In this document: in pieces, positions 17,230 to 25,814 of the stretch
Layout: each line of letters starts with the position of its first letter
Numbering within the stretch: position 1 is the stretch's first letter
Source: Chryseolinea lacunae
GTDB taxonomy: Bacteria > Bacteroidota > Bacteroidia > Cytophagales > Cyclobacteriaceae
Length of the DNA stretch: 64,000 nucleotides
Reading direction: 5' to 3'
Assembly (NCBI RefSeq): GCF_016735595.1
Contig: NZ_JAERRB010000001.1
Coordinates: forward strand, 558,001-622,000
Translations under genes and position numbers: made by a program
The notes under the pieces: model-generated
Told to the model about the DNA's origin: nothing
The model's database searches: none
The model's input: only the letters and a program-made list of their open reading frames with translations

Positions 17230-18195
17230 TCAGGGGCATCCTTCGCCCGAAAATTTCACGGTGCGTCCGTGTTGTTCATACTGCATCTTGAACATGTAGC
17301 CAAGACTGACGAGAATGTTTTTCAACGACTCTTTCTCGTAAGTCGCGTTCACCACACACTTTTCCAGGTCGGCGTTCTCGAAAACAATGTCCACGTTATA
17401 CCACTGCTCAAGGCGGGCGGCGGTTTGTTTCAGGGTTGTGTTTTTGAAGTGCAGGATGTTGTCTTTCCAATCCACAAACTCCGACACGTCCACGCGGCGT
17501 GTCACAATCGCGGAGCCTTCGCGGATCACCGCTTGCTGATGGGGTGCAAGAATGGTGTGGGGTGCGTTGTTATTGTCGGCATGGGCCACATCCACTTTGC
17601 CTTCCACCAGAGTGATTTCGGTTTCGTCGCCGGCGGCTTTCACGTTGAAGGATGTGCCTAGCACGGTAGTGTTGGAGGCCGGCGAGTGCACGATGAAGGG
17701 TTGGGCCTGATTGTGGGCCACGTCAAAATAGGCTTCACCTTCGAGGTAAACTTCGCGGGTGTTTCCAGGGAATTGTTCGGGGAAGGTGAGTTTGCTGTTG
17801 GCGTTGAGGATAACCTGCGTGCCATCGACCAGTTCAATCTTGAGCTTCTGGCCCCGCACGGTCTCGGCCATTTGCTGGTGCACGGCAGGCACGTCGGCAT
17901 CGTCGTTGTTTTTCTTGTACACCACAAAGTAGGCCGCCACCACCAGCAAGGCCACCGACGCGGCAATGGAATACCAAAGCACAACGGGCTGCTTTTGGGG
18001 AGCGGGGGCGGTACGCGCCGCGAGCTTTTTCCACAGGGCAAGCTTCACGTGTTCATCGTCGTCCATCGCATGCATCCTCGCAGCAGGATACGATTCAAAG
18101 AAATCATCCAACAATTTCTTTTCGGCCGGAGTGGCCCTACCCTCAAGGTAAGCGTCCAATAATCTCCTGAACTGGTCCTCGTCTAAGTTCATCAT
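17230..18195 (-). CDS. FecR family anti-sigma factor (PUL1)
   Basis: 321-aa inner-membrane protein. The N-terminal sigma-binding part (MNLDEDQFRRLLDAYLEGRA) is cytoplasmic. One transmembrane helix follows at about 85-105 (SIAASVALLVVAAYFVVY). Then come the periplasmic FecR domain (GQKLKIELVDGTQVILNANS, LEGEAYFDVAHN) and a C-terminal DUF4974-type domain (LKQTAARLEQWYNVDIVFEN). It should hold the ECF sigma factor until the STN domain of SusC reports substrate. Start taken at 18195; 18192 is equally possible. It lies between sigma (upstream) and susC (downstream). Confidence 0.93.
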   Translation of the reverse strand: MMNLDEDQFRRLLDAYLEGRATPAEKKLLDDFFESYPAARMHAMDDDEHVKLALWKKLAARTAPAPQKQPVVLWYSIAASVALLVVAAYFVVYKKNNDDADVPAVHQQMAETVRGQKLKIELVDGTQVILNANSKLTFPEQFPGNTREVYLEGEAYFDVAHNQAQPFIVHSPASNTTVLGTSFNVKAAGDETEITLVEGKVDVAHADNNNAPHTILAPHQQAVIREGSAIVTRRVDVSEFVDWKDNILHFKNTTLKQTAARLEQWYNVDIVFENADLEKCVVNATYEKESLKNILVSLGYMFKMQYEQHGRTVKFSGEGCP

Positions 18196-18311
18196 CAATC
18201 CCCTAGTTGCACTCGATTGCAATATCCCCTACGTCAGGCGAAACTATTTTTTTCGCAGGGTTGGGACGGGACCTGAATCCGGGAAATGACGGAAATGGAT
18301 TGGGTTGAAAT

Positions 18312-18914
18312 TCAGAAAGGCTGCTCGAAGCCCGAAAGCATGACCAGCGCCAGCGAGGCAAGTTTGTCTACCGACACGCGCAGGATGCGCAGGGCTTTGG
18401 TGATCTGGTTCTCGACCGTTTTGGGAGAGATGTGAAGTTGCTCGGCGATCTTTTTATTCGGCAAGGATTCGAAGCGGCTCAGGTAAAAAATCTCGCGGCA
18501 CTTTTCGGGAAGGGATGCCAGCGTTGCGTCGAGCACCGTTTGAAGTTCTTGCGCTGCCATCGCTTCCTCGGTGGAGTTGACCATGGCCACGGTGTTGAGG
18601 TGATCGAGATGCTTGCGCGAAATGTAACCCGATCGCAGGTGCATGAAGTAACGATACTTCACCGCCTGATATAAGTATCCCCCCACGTTGTCGATAGTGG
18701 TGGTGGCGCTTTTTTCCCACAGCGATATAAAACAATCCTGCACAATGTCCTGCGCTACTTCCTTGTTTTCGACCGCGCGATACACCGACTGATAAAGCGT
18801 TTTCCAATGCTTTTCGAAGATCACGGCGAAGGCCTTCTGGTCGCCTTGCGCCACTCTTTTCAACAGTTCAGCATCCGCGTGTTGGTCGTTCAGGGGTGTA
18901 GAGGTTTTATGCAT
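18312..18914 (-). CDS. ECF-type RNA polymerase sigma-70 factor (PUL1)
   Basis: 200-aa two-domain sigma factor. Region 2 is at about 28-95 (VAQDIVQDCFISLWEKS, then YLYQAVKYRYFMHLRSG). Region 4 is at about 130-180 (LPEKCREIFYLSRFESLPNK and IAEQLHISPKTVENQITKAL). Adjacent fecR and susC genes make it the regulator of PUL1 by trans-envelope signalling. It is the first gene of the about 11.5-kb operon running down to the GH43 gene. Confidence 0.95.
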   Translation of the reverse strand: MHKTSTPLNDQHADAELLKRVAQGDQKAFAVIFEKHWKTLYQSVYRAVENKEVAQDIVQDCFISLWEKSATTTIDNVGGYLYQAVKYRYFMHLRSGYISRKHLDHLNTVAMVNSTEEAMAAQELQTVLDATLASLPEKCREIFYLSRFESLPNKKIAEQLHISPKTVENQITKALRILRVSVDKLASLALVMLSGFEQPF

Positions 18915-19222
18915 GCACCGTGGTTTAGGGTCCGTTCAAGCATGGGCCGAAGTAATTGATTTATTCAAATCAATGTTGAATTACGGAATTTTATTTTGAA
19001 AATAACGATACCGGAACCGATCTCATTTCAAAATGAGCCACTCAAACAGAATAATATACCGGGAAACGATTGCAGGATTAGAATGGCGGAAAGCACAAAA
19101 CAATCGCTTCAAACAAAATAAAAAGCCCCGTTCGAACGGGGCTTTTTATTTTTTCGAGGATCAAAAAGTGCTACTTCTTCAACTTTGGCTGGCCACTGGA
19201 AGACGGGGGCATGAATCACCTT
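18915..19222. other. Intergenic region upstream of the PUL1 sigma gene
   Basis: 308 bases without a gene. It holds the leader and promoter region of the sigma gene (AT-rich, 18950-19010) and, at 19117-19156, the strong palindromic terminator of the alpha/beta hydrolase gene. No convincing TAnnTTTG box is seen on the minus strand. Confidence 0.6.
19117..19156. terminator. Bidirectional intrinsic terminator
   Basis: A perfect inverted repeat centred on TTCGAA (stem AAAAAGCCCCGTT with A and T flanks) has a T tract on both strands. It lies about 70 bases after the stop of the alpha/beta hydrolase gene and separates it from the PUL1 sigma gene. Confidence 0.88.
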
Positions 19223-20185
19223 TCAGTTTGTGTTCTTGATGAAGTCACCCACATAGCGGGCCGAAAGCAGCGGATACTGTTGCTGCGGTCCGTGGCCGGC
19301 ACGTGGCAACATGATGATTTGAAGGTTGGGATAAACTCGGGTCAACGCATACCAGTTCTCGATGGGGAACACAATGTCGTGGTCGCCGGAAAGACTCAAG
19401 ATTGGGATGGGCAGTGTCGCCAGTTTGGTTCGTCCTTGCTCGTCTGCAACAAACGCCGCGTTGGTCGCGAAGTACTTTTTAAATACGTCGGGCTTCACGT
19501 AAATGTCTTTGTCGGTGCGTTGGTCTATGCGCCCACGCGATGCTTTCGCCGCGGCCACACTCCCACTGTCGGCAGGTTCAAAGAACAACACCACCTCGTC
19601 GTTCAGGTCGTTCACTTCCTTTAGCGCGTAGTCAAAAAATATCTTCTCCGAGGGAAATGCGTTCTTGCCCAGCGGCACCGTGCCTATCAAAATCAAATGC
19701 GACACCTTGGCGGGATGATGAGTCGCAAAGGTCTGCGCCACTTTTCCGCCATGCGACCAACCCACCAGGATGAAACGATTCAGTTGAAGCGACTCCGACA
19801 GATCAGCAACATCTTTTATTTCCATGAGTGAGTCGTTCGCGTTCGGCAATGTGGACAAGCCCACGCCGCTATAGTCGAACAGATAGACTGTGTGATATTG
19901 CGACAGGCTATCAATAAACAGAGGGTCCCAGTCGTCCATGATTCCGCGAAAGCGGTTGCACAGAATCATCGCGGGCCCCTGCCCCGTCTTCCGGTACGCA
20001 ATCTTACGTCCGTCTTTCTCCACGTATTCGGTTTTTGAATTGACGGCCGACACATATAGTGAAACCGAGTCATTCTTGTGGTCCGATGTTTTTGAATCGG
20101 CTTTGTCGCGTTGGCAGCTCATCAGCAGCGCACTCACGCAACACGTCACGCTCCACGCCATGGCAAACATTTTTTTTCCAGTCAT
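19223..20185 (-). CDS. Alpha/beta hydrolase lipoprotein
   Basis: 320-aa exported protein with a lipoprotein signal (SVTCCVSALLMSC). The alpha/beta-hydrolase fold shows an oxyanion-loop region (GPAMILCNRFRG), a nucleophile elbow GWSHGGK (Ser), an acid Asp in SGDHDIVFP and a catalytic His in RAGHGPQQQYP. Substrate unknown; by sequence style it is nearer to the ester and epoxide hydrolases than to the peptidases. It is divergent to the isochorismatase-family gene, across 226 bases. Confidence 0.88.
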   Translation of the reverse strand: MTGKKMFAMAWSVTCCVSALLMSCQRDKADSKTSDHKNDSVSLYVSAVNSKTEYVEKDGRKIAYRKTGQGPAMILCNRFRGIMDDWDPLFIDSLSQYHTVYLFDYSGVGLSTLPNANDSLMEIKDVADLSESLQLNRFILVGWSHGGKVAQTFATHHPAKVSHLILIGTVPLGKNAFPSEKIFFDYALKEVNDLNDEVVLFFEPADSGSVAAAKASRGRIDQRTDKDIYVKPDVFKKYFATNAAFVADEQGRTKLATLPIPILSLSGDHDIVFPIENWYALTRVYPNLQIIMLPRAGHGPQQQYPLLSARYVGDFIKNTN

Positions 20186-20411
20186 ACCTTAAATAATTGA
20201 TTGTGTCAACAAAACTAATTCGCTGTGCTCCGGCGCGACATGGATAAATGGCCGATAAACTTGTATGATTTGTCATTCTTTCACTTTCGAAAATTCACAA
20301 TCATCGCGGCACCTCTCATTTATACAAGTCATTCAGTGCTTTGTCAATCGTGCGTGCTCCGTGTTGCCCTTAGTTTTACTTATTCATTTGTAAAACCAAA
20401 ACCAACTTTGT

Positions 20412-21107
20412 ATGAAAACATTTTCCCGTATGTTGACGCTGGCCAGCATGGCCTTGTCTTCTTTCGCTTACGCGCAAAAGCCCTCGCCCGAATTGCTCAC
20501 GCCAACCAACCACACGCTGGTGCTCATCGACCATGAAAGCCAGATGGCGTTTGCCGTGGCCAGTCTTCCGATTTTTGAATTGAGAAACAACACGGCCATT
20601 GTAGCGGGCGGCTCCAAATTATTTAACGTTCCCACAGTGGTGACCACGGTTGCCGAAAAATCGTTTAGCGGCCCGGTGTTTCCCGAGGTCAACGAGTTCT
20701 ATCCACAAGCAACCTCTGGCTACATCGATCGCACCACCATGAATGCCTGGGAAGATCCAAATGCTTACAAGGCCATTGTTGGAAAGGGCAAGAAGAGAAT
20801 TGTGCTGGCCGGACTCTGGACCAGTGTGTGCATTGTTGGCCCGGCGTTGTCGGCACAGGCCGAAGGTTATGAAGTGTTTGTCATCACCGATGCGTGTGGC
20901 GACGTGAGCGAAGAAGCACACGAACGTGCCGTGCAACGCATGATCCAGGCGGGCATCCGTCCGCTCACTTCAGTACAATACATTCTGGAACTGCAACGCG
21001 ACTGGGCAAGAGGTGCCACCTATAAAGGCGTGACCGATCTTATGAAACGCTACGGCGGCGGCTATGGCATCGGCATTCAATATGCACACGAGATGCTGAA
21101 ACACTAA
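20412..21107 (+). CDS. Exported isochorismatase-family hydrolase
   Basis: 231-aa cysteine hydrolase. A signal peptide (MLTLASMALSSFAYA) precedes the isochorismatase-like domain: Asp in LVLIDHESQM, Lys in TTVAEKSF, and nucleophile Cys in LAGLWTSVCIVGPAL followed by GYEVFVITDACGDVS. Family members include nicotinamidases and N-carbamoyl amidases, and many periplasmic ones are uncharacterised. A CAACTTTG box close to the Bacteroidota -7 consensus sits immediately before the ATG. Confidence 0.88.
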   Translation: MKTFSRMLTLASMALSSFAYAQKPSPELLTPTNHTLVLIDHESQMAFAVASLPIFELRNNTAIVAGGSKLFNVPTVVTTVAEKSFSGPVFPEVNEFYPQATSGYIDRTTMNAWEDPNAYKAIVGKGKKRIVLAGLWTSVCIVGPALSAQAEGYEVFVITDACGDVSEEAHERAVQRMIQAGIRPLTSVQYILELQRDWARGATYKGVTDLMKRYGGGYGIGIQYAHEMLKH

Positions 21108-21121
21108 CACATTTCCATGGT

Positions 21122-21151
21122 GAACCGAAAGGCGACCTCGCTTTTCGGTTC
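21122..21151. terminator. Convergent hairpin between isochorismatase-family gene and kinase gene
   Basis: A 13-bp stem (21122-21134 with 21139-21151, one G-T pair) has a 4-base loop. It lies 14 bases after the plus-strand stop and 17 bases after the minus-strand stop. Flanking T tracts are weak, so termination efficiency is uncertain. Confidence 0.55.
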
Positions 21152-21168
21152 GCTTTAATTAATTCACC

Positions 21169-22884
21169 TCACATTAACGGCAATTCAAACACAAAGGTGC
21201 TGCCGTGCCCCGGTTGGCTTCGCGCATAAATCTCTCCCCCCTGCGCCTCAATAAACTCCTTTGAAATCGCCAACCCAAGCCCTGTTCCTGAAGGAGTGCC
21301 CGGCACTTGAAAAAATTTTTCGAAGAGTCGTTTAATATATTTCTCTTCGATGCCCGGTCCGTTGTCTTCCACCGCGAAACTTATTTTGCCATTCGCGATC
21401 CGGCAACGCACCTGCACCGTTCCATTCTCCGGGCTATAGCGAATGGCGTTGGTGAGAAAATTGATCAGCACCCACGTGGTTTTGTCGAGGTCGGCCGCAA
21501 AGGAAATTGTTTCCGGCTCAATGGAAACCTTGACCGCCACGTGTTTCCGTTCTGCCTGAAATTTCACCGCTTCGGAAGCGAGATCAACGATAGCTCCCGG
21601 CGTGACGGGATTTTTATTCAGCTTGATGTTGCCCGTCTCCACCTGCGACAGGTCCAGCAATTCGTTTGTGATTTTGGAAAGTCGCGTCACCTCGTCGCCC
21701 AACGTTTTGGTGATGCTGGTTTGCTCGGCATTCAGCGAACCCACGCGACTGTCCATCAAAAGTTTTGCACACATCTGAAGTGACGCCAGTGGTGTCTTTA
21801 GCTCATGCGAAATGGTGGCGATGAAGTTGGTCTTGGCAAGGTCGAGTTCTTTATAGGACGTCACGTTCTTTAACATGATCACGCGTCCCAGGTTCAGCCG
21901 TTCCTTCTCGCCTGTGGCAACAAAGCTCACGTCGATGCTTTCTTTTGTGAAGTAGTTTTCCTTGCCAGAAACCACGGCTTTCACCGACGCGGCGTCTTTG
22001 CTCTTGTCAACATGCTTGATGAGGCTTCTAAACAAGTCGTTGTTCACGGCTACGTCGGGCGCATACTGGTCAATGATGTCGGCGCGGCTGAGGCTCAACA
22101 AGTCGATGGCCCGGTCGTTTGCAAAGATCACCCGGTTCGATTCGTCGAGACCAATAACCGGGTCGGTCATGCGGTTGATGATGGTTTCGATGCGGCGTTT
22201 CTCAAACAGGATCTTGGCGAGGTTGCTGTGTTCGTATTCATCCAGCTTTTCGGCCATTTGGTTAAAGGCGCCGGCGAGCTCTTCAAATTCATCCTTCCGG
22301 TCGAAGTGAAGACGTTCTTCATATTTCTTGTTGGCAATCGACTTGATGCTGCGGGTGAGCTGCGCAATGGGATTGGCCACGTAGCCCGGAAAATTTAAAA
22401 TGAACGTGAACGCCGCCAACGTGCAGAGTGTGCCAATAACAATGAGATAGGTTGAGGCATTGCTGGCGGTGCGCTGTGTCAGTTCGTTTTTTCGGATAAT
22501 GGCGCGCATGTTCAACTCCTGGATGGCCAGGCAAAGGCTTCGCAGCGTCACCACATCCGCCTCCTGAATAGGATAATGTTTTAGTCGTTCAAACACTTCG
22601 CGCAAGGTGTGTGTCAACTCCCGTTCGCCGGCTTCGGTCACATTCTCTTCCTGAAGTCGCAGACTGCTTTCCATTTCACGGAAGGCACGCAGCGAATCGG
22701 TATGCAGGCTATCGCTTTGTTCCAGAATTTTTTTGGTGTACTCCAGGGTTTCGTAATTGTCTTTCAGAATGTTTTGCGCGTCTGTGGACAACGATTGTAA
22801 ATAATACAGCCCCATGCCGCCGATGGCGATAATCACCGCGAAGAGAAACGCCACGCCAAGCGATACTTTGGTTTTGATTGTCAT
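21169..22884 (-). CDS. HAMP/PAS sensor histidine kinase of the kdp cluster
   Basis: 571-aa kinase. TM1 is at about 8-28, followed by a helical extracytoplasmic domain to about 140, TM2 at about 144-165, HAMP at about 167-220, a PAS-like domain at about 232-350, and the H-box TISHELKTPL with the phosphorylated His at 360. ATPase motifs are NFLTNAIRYSP (N), DNGPGIE (G1) and GTGLGLAI (G2). The start overlaps the KdpD-half stop (ATGA), so the two are translationally coupled; together they replace the single-chain KdpD of proteobacteria. The extracytoplasmic domain differs from the four-helix membrane domain of classical KdpD. Confidence 0.92.
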   Translation of the reverse strand: MTIKTKVSLGVAFLFAVIIAIGGMGLYYLQSLSTDAQNILKDNYETLEYTKKILEQSDSLHTDSLRAFREMESSLRLQEENVTEAGERELTHTLREVFERLKHYPIQEADVVTLRSLCLAIQELNMRAIIRKNELTQRTASNASTYLIVIGTLCTLAAFTFILNFPGYVANPIAQLTRSIKSIANKKYEERLHFDRKDEFEELAGAFNQMAEKLDEYEHSNLAKILFEKRRIETIINRMTDPVIGLDESNRVIFANDRAIDLLSLSRADIIDQYAPDVAVNNDLFRSLIKHVDKSKDAASVKAVVSGKENYFTKESIDVSFVATGEKERLNLGRVIMLKNVTSYKELDLAKTNFIATISHELKTPLASLQMCAKLLMDSRVGSLNAEQTSITKTLGDEVTRLSKITNELLDLSQVETGNIKLNKNPVTPGAIVDLASEAVKFQAERKHVAVKVSIEPETISFAADLDKTTWVLINFLTNAIRYSPENGTVQVRCRIANGKISFAVEDNGPGIEEKYIKRLFEKFFQVPGTPSGTGLGLAISKEFIEAQGGEIYARSQPGHGSTFVFELPLM

Positions 22885-24005
22885 GATAGAATCACTAAGT
22901 CTATATCCGAATCCGAAAGCTTGGTGAGCAGCTGGTTGAAGACGTTGGTCTTCAGAATCACCTGCCACAACCTCAAGTGTGGTTTGCCGATGCACACCGT
23001 GGTCACCTGCTTTTCTTCCGCCACTTTCGAAATAACGGCGGGAATATGGTTGCTTTTCACCTGAATCACTTCGCCTCCCAGCTCTGTAGCCATTTTGAAA
23101 TTATTAATCAGATGGCGTTGCACCGAAAGCTTTATGCGGTTGGCATCCTCGCGATCGGTTTGCACATAGAGCACATACCATTTTGAATTGTAGTAGCCCG
23201 CGAGCCGCGCCGTCTTGCGAATGATGCGCTTTGCCGTTTCGTGGTTGGTGCTGATGCAGGCCACAAATCGTTCATGGCGAAGTTTTGTATTGATCGTTAC
23301 TTCAGTGTCCACCTTCCGTTCCACCTGCGACGCCACCTCTTTCAGGGCCAGCTCGCGCAGTTGGAGAATTTTTTCGGCCTGAAAGAAATTGTTCAGCGCC
23401 GACTGGATTTTGGAAGGATGGTATATTTTTCCTTCCTGCAAGCGACTGATCAGCTCGTCGGCCGTGAGGTCGATGTTCACCACTTCGTCGGCCATGTGGA
23501 TGACGCGATCGGGAACGCGCTCGCGCACGTCGATGCCCGTGATCTGGTGCACTTCCTCATAGAGACTTTCAATGTGTTGAATGTTGAGGGCGCTGATCAC
23601 GTTGATGCCTGCGTCCAGAATGTCCAGCACGTCCTGCCAGCGTTTTTCGTTCTTGCTTCCTTCAATGTTGGTGTGGGCCAGTTCGTCCACAATCACCACT
23701 TCGGGATGCATGTTCACGATGGCCTGAACATCCATCTCCTCCAGTTCCTTGCCTTTATAAAAAACCTTTCGCCGGGCAATGATGGGAAGGCCCGCCACAA
23801 GCTCCTGTGTTTCCTTCCGGTTGTGGGTTTCGATGTATCCCACTTTGATATCGACTTTGTTTTTCAACAGGCTGTGCGCTTCCTGCAACATGCGGAATGT
23901 TTTTCCCACACCGGCGCTCATGCCAATATATATCTTGAACTTACCCCGTTTGGACTTCCGGATAAGGTTTAAAAAATGCTGAACCGATTTCTCTTTTTCG
24001 TCCAT
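22881..24005 (-). CDS. kdpD: KdpD N-terminal sensor protein (KdpD plus Usp domains)
   Basis: 374-aa soluble protein equal to the N-terminal half of KdpD. The KdpD domain at about 20-230 has Walker A GMSAGVGKT (28-36) and Walker B VVIVDELAHTN (103-113). A universal-stress-protein-like domain follows at about 250-374 (RFVACISTNHETAKRIIRKT, then TVCIGKPHLRLWQ). It lacks the transmembrane and kinase parts, which the overlapping downstream gene supplies in another form. It should sense potassium, ionic or nucleotide signals and modulate the kinase. A terminator separates it from the porin gene upstream. Confidence 0.93.
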   Translation of the reverse strand: MDEKEKSVQHFLNLIRKSKRGKFKIYIGMSAGVGKTFRMLQEAHSLLKNKVDIKVGYIETHNRKETQELVAGLPIIARRKVFYKGKELEEMDVQAIVNMHPEVVIVDELAHTNIEGSKNEKRWQDVLDILDAGINVISALNIQHIESLYEEVHQITGIDVRERVPDRVIHMADEVVNIDLTADELISRLQEGKIYHPSKIQSALNNFFQAEKILQLRELALKEVASQVERKVDTEVTINTKLRHERFVACISTNHETAKRIIRKTARLAGYYNSKWYVLYVQTDREDANRIKLSVQRHLINNFKMATELGGEVIQVKSNHIPAVISKVAEEKQVTTVCIGKPHLRLWQVILKTNVFNQLLTKLSDSDIDLVILS

Positions 24006-24080
24006 GTTCCGTTTGCGTCTGCACGCGCGTTAACCGCCAGTCGGCGGTTTGTGTGATGGTATTGAAGTCCTCTGCAAATT

Positions 24081-24111
24081 AAAACAGAAGTGCCATGTTC
24101 CGGCACTTCTG
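24081..24111 (-). terminator. Intrinsic terminator between porin and kdpD
   Basis: A 10-bp perfect stem (24085-24094 and 24102-24111) has a 7-base loop, followed on the minus strand by TTTTAATTT. It lies 11 bases after the porin stop. It may reduce read-through from the transporter genes into kdpD and the kinase. Confidence 0.78.
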
Positions 24112-24121
24112 TGTTCATATC

Positions 24122-25201
24122 TTAAAAACTTATGGCCAGGGCCGTGGTCACAAACGTGTCGGTTTTGGATGGTCCTTTGCCACCGCGCGCAAACACCTCG
24201 TCCTTGCTTTTGAGATTCCGAACCTCCAGTCGCCACACGGCGTTGGGCAACACCTGGTAGTCAACGTTTGCCGACACACCCGTGGTCCTAAAACCGTCGG
24301 CCGTGCCCGTGGCAATGATCACCCCGTTTTTGTCATCGTAGTATTCGCCACGGAGGGCCAACGTCACTTTTTCGCTCGCGGCATACTTCGCGATCAGCAC
24401 CGGCGAAAACCAGGTGTTGGTCGACGTTGTTTCCGGATTTTTTTCTTCCAGACCATAGTCAAACCCCACGGTCAACCCAAACCTGCTCGTGATCTGAAAC
24501 AGGCCGTAGAAGTTGTGAAAGTATCGCATCTGTCGCGCGCTGTCCGGCTTGTCGGTGCCGACGAAGGTGCTGCTGTTAAGGGTTACGTTAGCGTTTGGTT
24601 TAAAGGTGATCTGTGTGCCAAAGGAGGGCAGTGAATTGCCGTCCACGCGTTGGATGCGCTGCCAGCCGTTCAGGATCAGTCCTGACAAAAACCATTTGCC
24701 GTTGTCGGTGGTATACGAAATTTTGGCACCGGCTTCATAATAAGGCGAGTTGTCAGCAAGGATGCTGCGCGTCACATTCCAACAGTCTTTGCCCACGGCA
24801 CTCTCAAACCCGATGTGCGACGAGAAGATGCCCGCGTCCACCCAAAGATTTTTTTTGGACGACAGCTTTATGCCGGCGTTGGCCTCATAGATATTCTTCA
24901 GCACGCCGGGTTCGGCGGCGAGGTTTGCGTTGGCGTAGGTGCCCGTCATCAACGCGAGGTTGGCCCGCACATTGTCGGTGTTGTACGCGCCACGAATAAA
25001 ACCAAGATTCAAATTCACTTCGTTGTGGCGGTTGTGAGAATATACAAACGCCGGGCGCGTGTTGTTTTGAGGTTTGTTGAAATCGTAAGAATAATAAGCC
25101 TCTACATACCCATTGATGGTGAAAGGCGACCGTTTGGATTCTTCCTGCGCAACACTTACCTGACTCACCGCGAGAAGCAAGAATAAAACTATATTTTTCA
25201 T
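24122..25201 (-). CDS. Outer-membrane beta-barrel porin (BBP2/OmpL-like)
   Basis: 359-aa exported protein with a signal peptide ending SQVSVAQ. The rest is alternating amphipathic strands typical of a beta-barrel (VEAYYSYDFNKPQNNTRPAF; FSPVLIAKYAASEKVTLALR) and ends with ALAISF, a terminal Phe. It resembles the putative beta-barrel porin-2 group that accompanies kdp operons in Bacteroidota. Its place between kdpC and kdpD suggests it passes potassium or balances osmotic load across the outer membrane (inference). Confidence 0.85.
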   Translation of the reverse strand: MKNIVLFLLLAVSQVSVAQEESKRSPFTINGYVEAYYSYDFNKPQNNTRPAFVYSHNRHNEVNLNLGFIRGAYNTDNVRANLALMTGTYANANLAAEPGVLKNIYEANAGIKLSSKKNLWVDAGIFSSHIGFESAVGKDCWNVTRSILADNSPYYEAGAKISYTTDNGKWFLSGLILNGWQRIQRVDGNSLPSFGTQITFKPNANVTLNSSTFVGTDKPDSARQMRYFHNFYGLFQITSRFGLTVGFDYGLEEKNPETTSTNTWFSPVLIAKYAASEKVTLALRGEYYDDKNGVIIATGTADGFRTTGVSANVDYQVLPNAVWRLEVRNLKSKDEVFARGGKGPSKTDTFVTTALAISF

Positions 25202-25237
25202 TTTTTCTGATTGTCGTTTTTAAAGATTTTGATTTCG

Positions 25238-25801
25238 TTATTTCAATTCATCCAGCGCAATATTCAGGTGCAGCACGTGAACACGCGAAGTGCCCATGCC
25301 CAGGATTGGCTTCTCAACATGCGCTTCTACCAACGCTTCCAGTTTGGCAACGTCAAGATGCCGCACACCGGCGATGCGTTGAATTTGTATGCGCGCGGCC
25401 GCCGGCGAAATGTGAGGGTCTAATCCACCACCCGAAGCCGTGATCAGGTCGACCGGAATCTGTGATTTTTTTATCGCTGGATTGTGAACCAGAAACGTGT
25501 CGACGCGGGCCTGCACCTGCGCGAGATAGTCGGGATTGGTAGGCCCTTTGTTGGAACCTCCTGTGCCGGCAGCGTTGTAGTCTACAACCGATGGACGACC
25601 GTTAAAATATTTGTCGTCATCAAACTTTTGGCCGATCAACTCAAAGCCCACCACACGACCGTTCTTTTTCACCTCTTCGCCCCTTCCTCCGTTGGGAGCA
25701 ATCACCCGGGCGATGCCCGTGATCATGAGCGGGTATATCGCACCAAAGAGTATGATGGTGGCTACTGTAATTTTTAATCCGGTTATCAAATGCGTTTTCA
25801 T
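25238..25801 (-). CDS. kdpC: Potassium-transporting ATPase subunit KdpC
   Basis: 187-aa single-pass membrane subunit. An N-terminal helix (LKITVATIILFGAIYPLMIT) precedes the conserved periplasmic part, with FNGRPSVVDYNAAGTGGSNK, NPAIKKSQIPVDLITASGGG, LDPHISPAAARIQIQRIA and a closing ILGMGTSRVHVLHLNIALDE. KdpC stabilises the KdpA-KdpB complex. Start taken at ATG 25801; an ATG at 25807 is also available. The kdpB stop is 13 bases upstream. Confidence 0.96.
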   Translation of the reverse strand: MKTHLITGLKITVATIILFGAIYPLMITGIARVIAPNGGRGEEVKKNGRVVGFELIGQKFDDDKYFNGRPSVVDYNAAGTGGSNKGPTNPDYLAQVQARVDTFLVHNPAIKKSQIPVDLITASGGGLDPHISPAAARIQIQRIAGVRHLDVAKLEALVEAHVEKPILGMGTSRVHVLHLNIALDELK

Positions 25802-25814
25802 AAACATAATTTTT

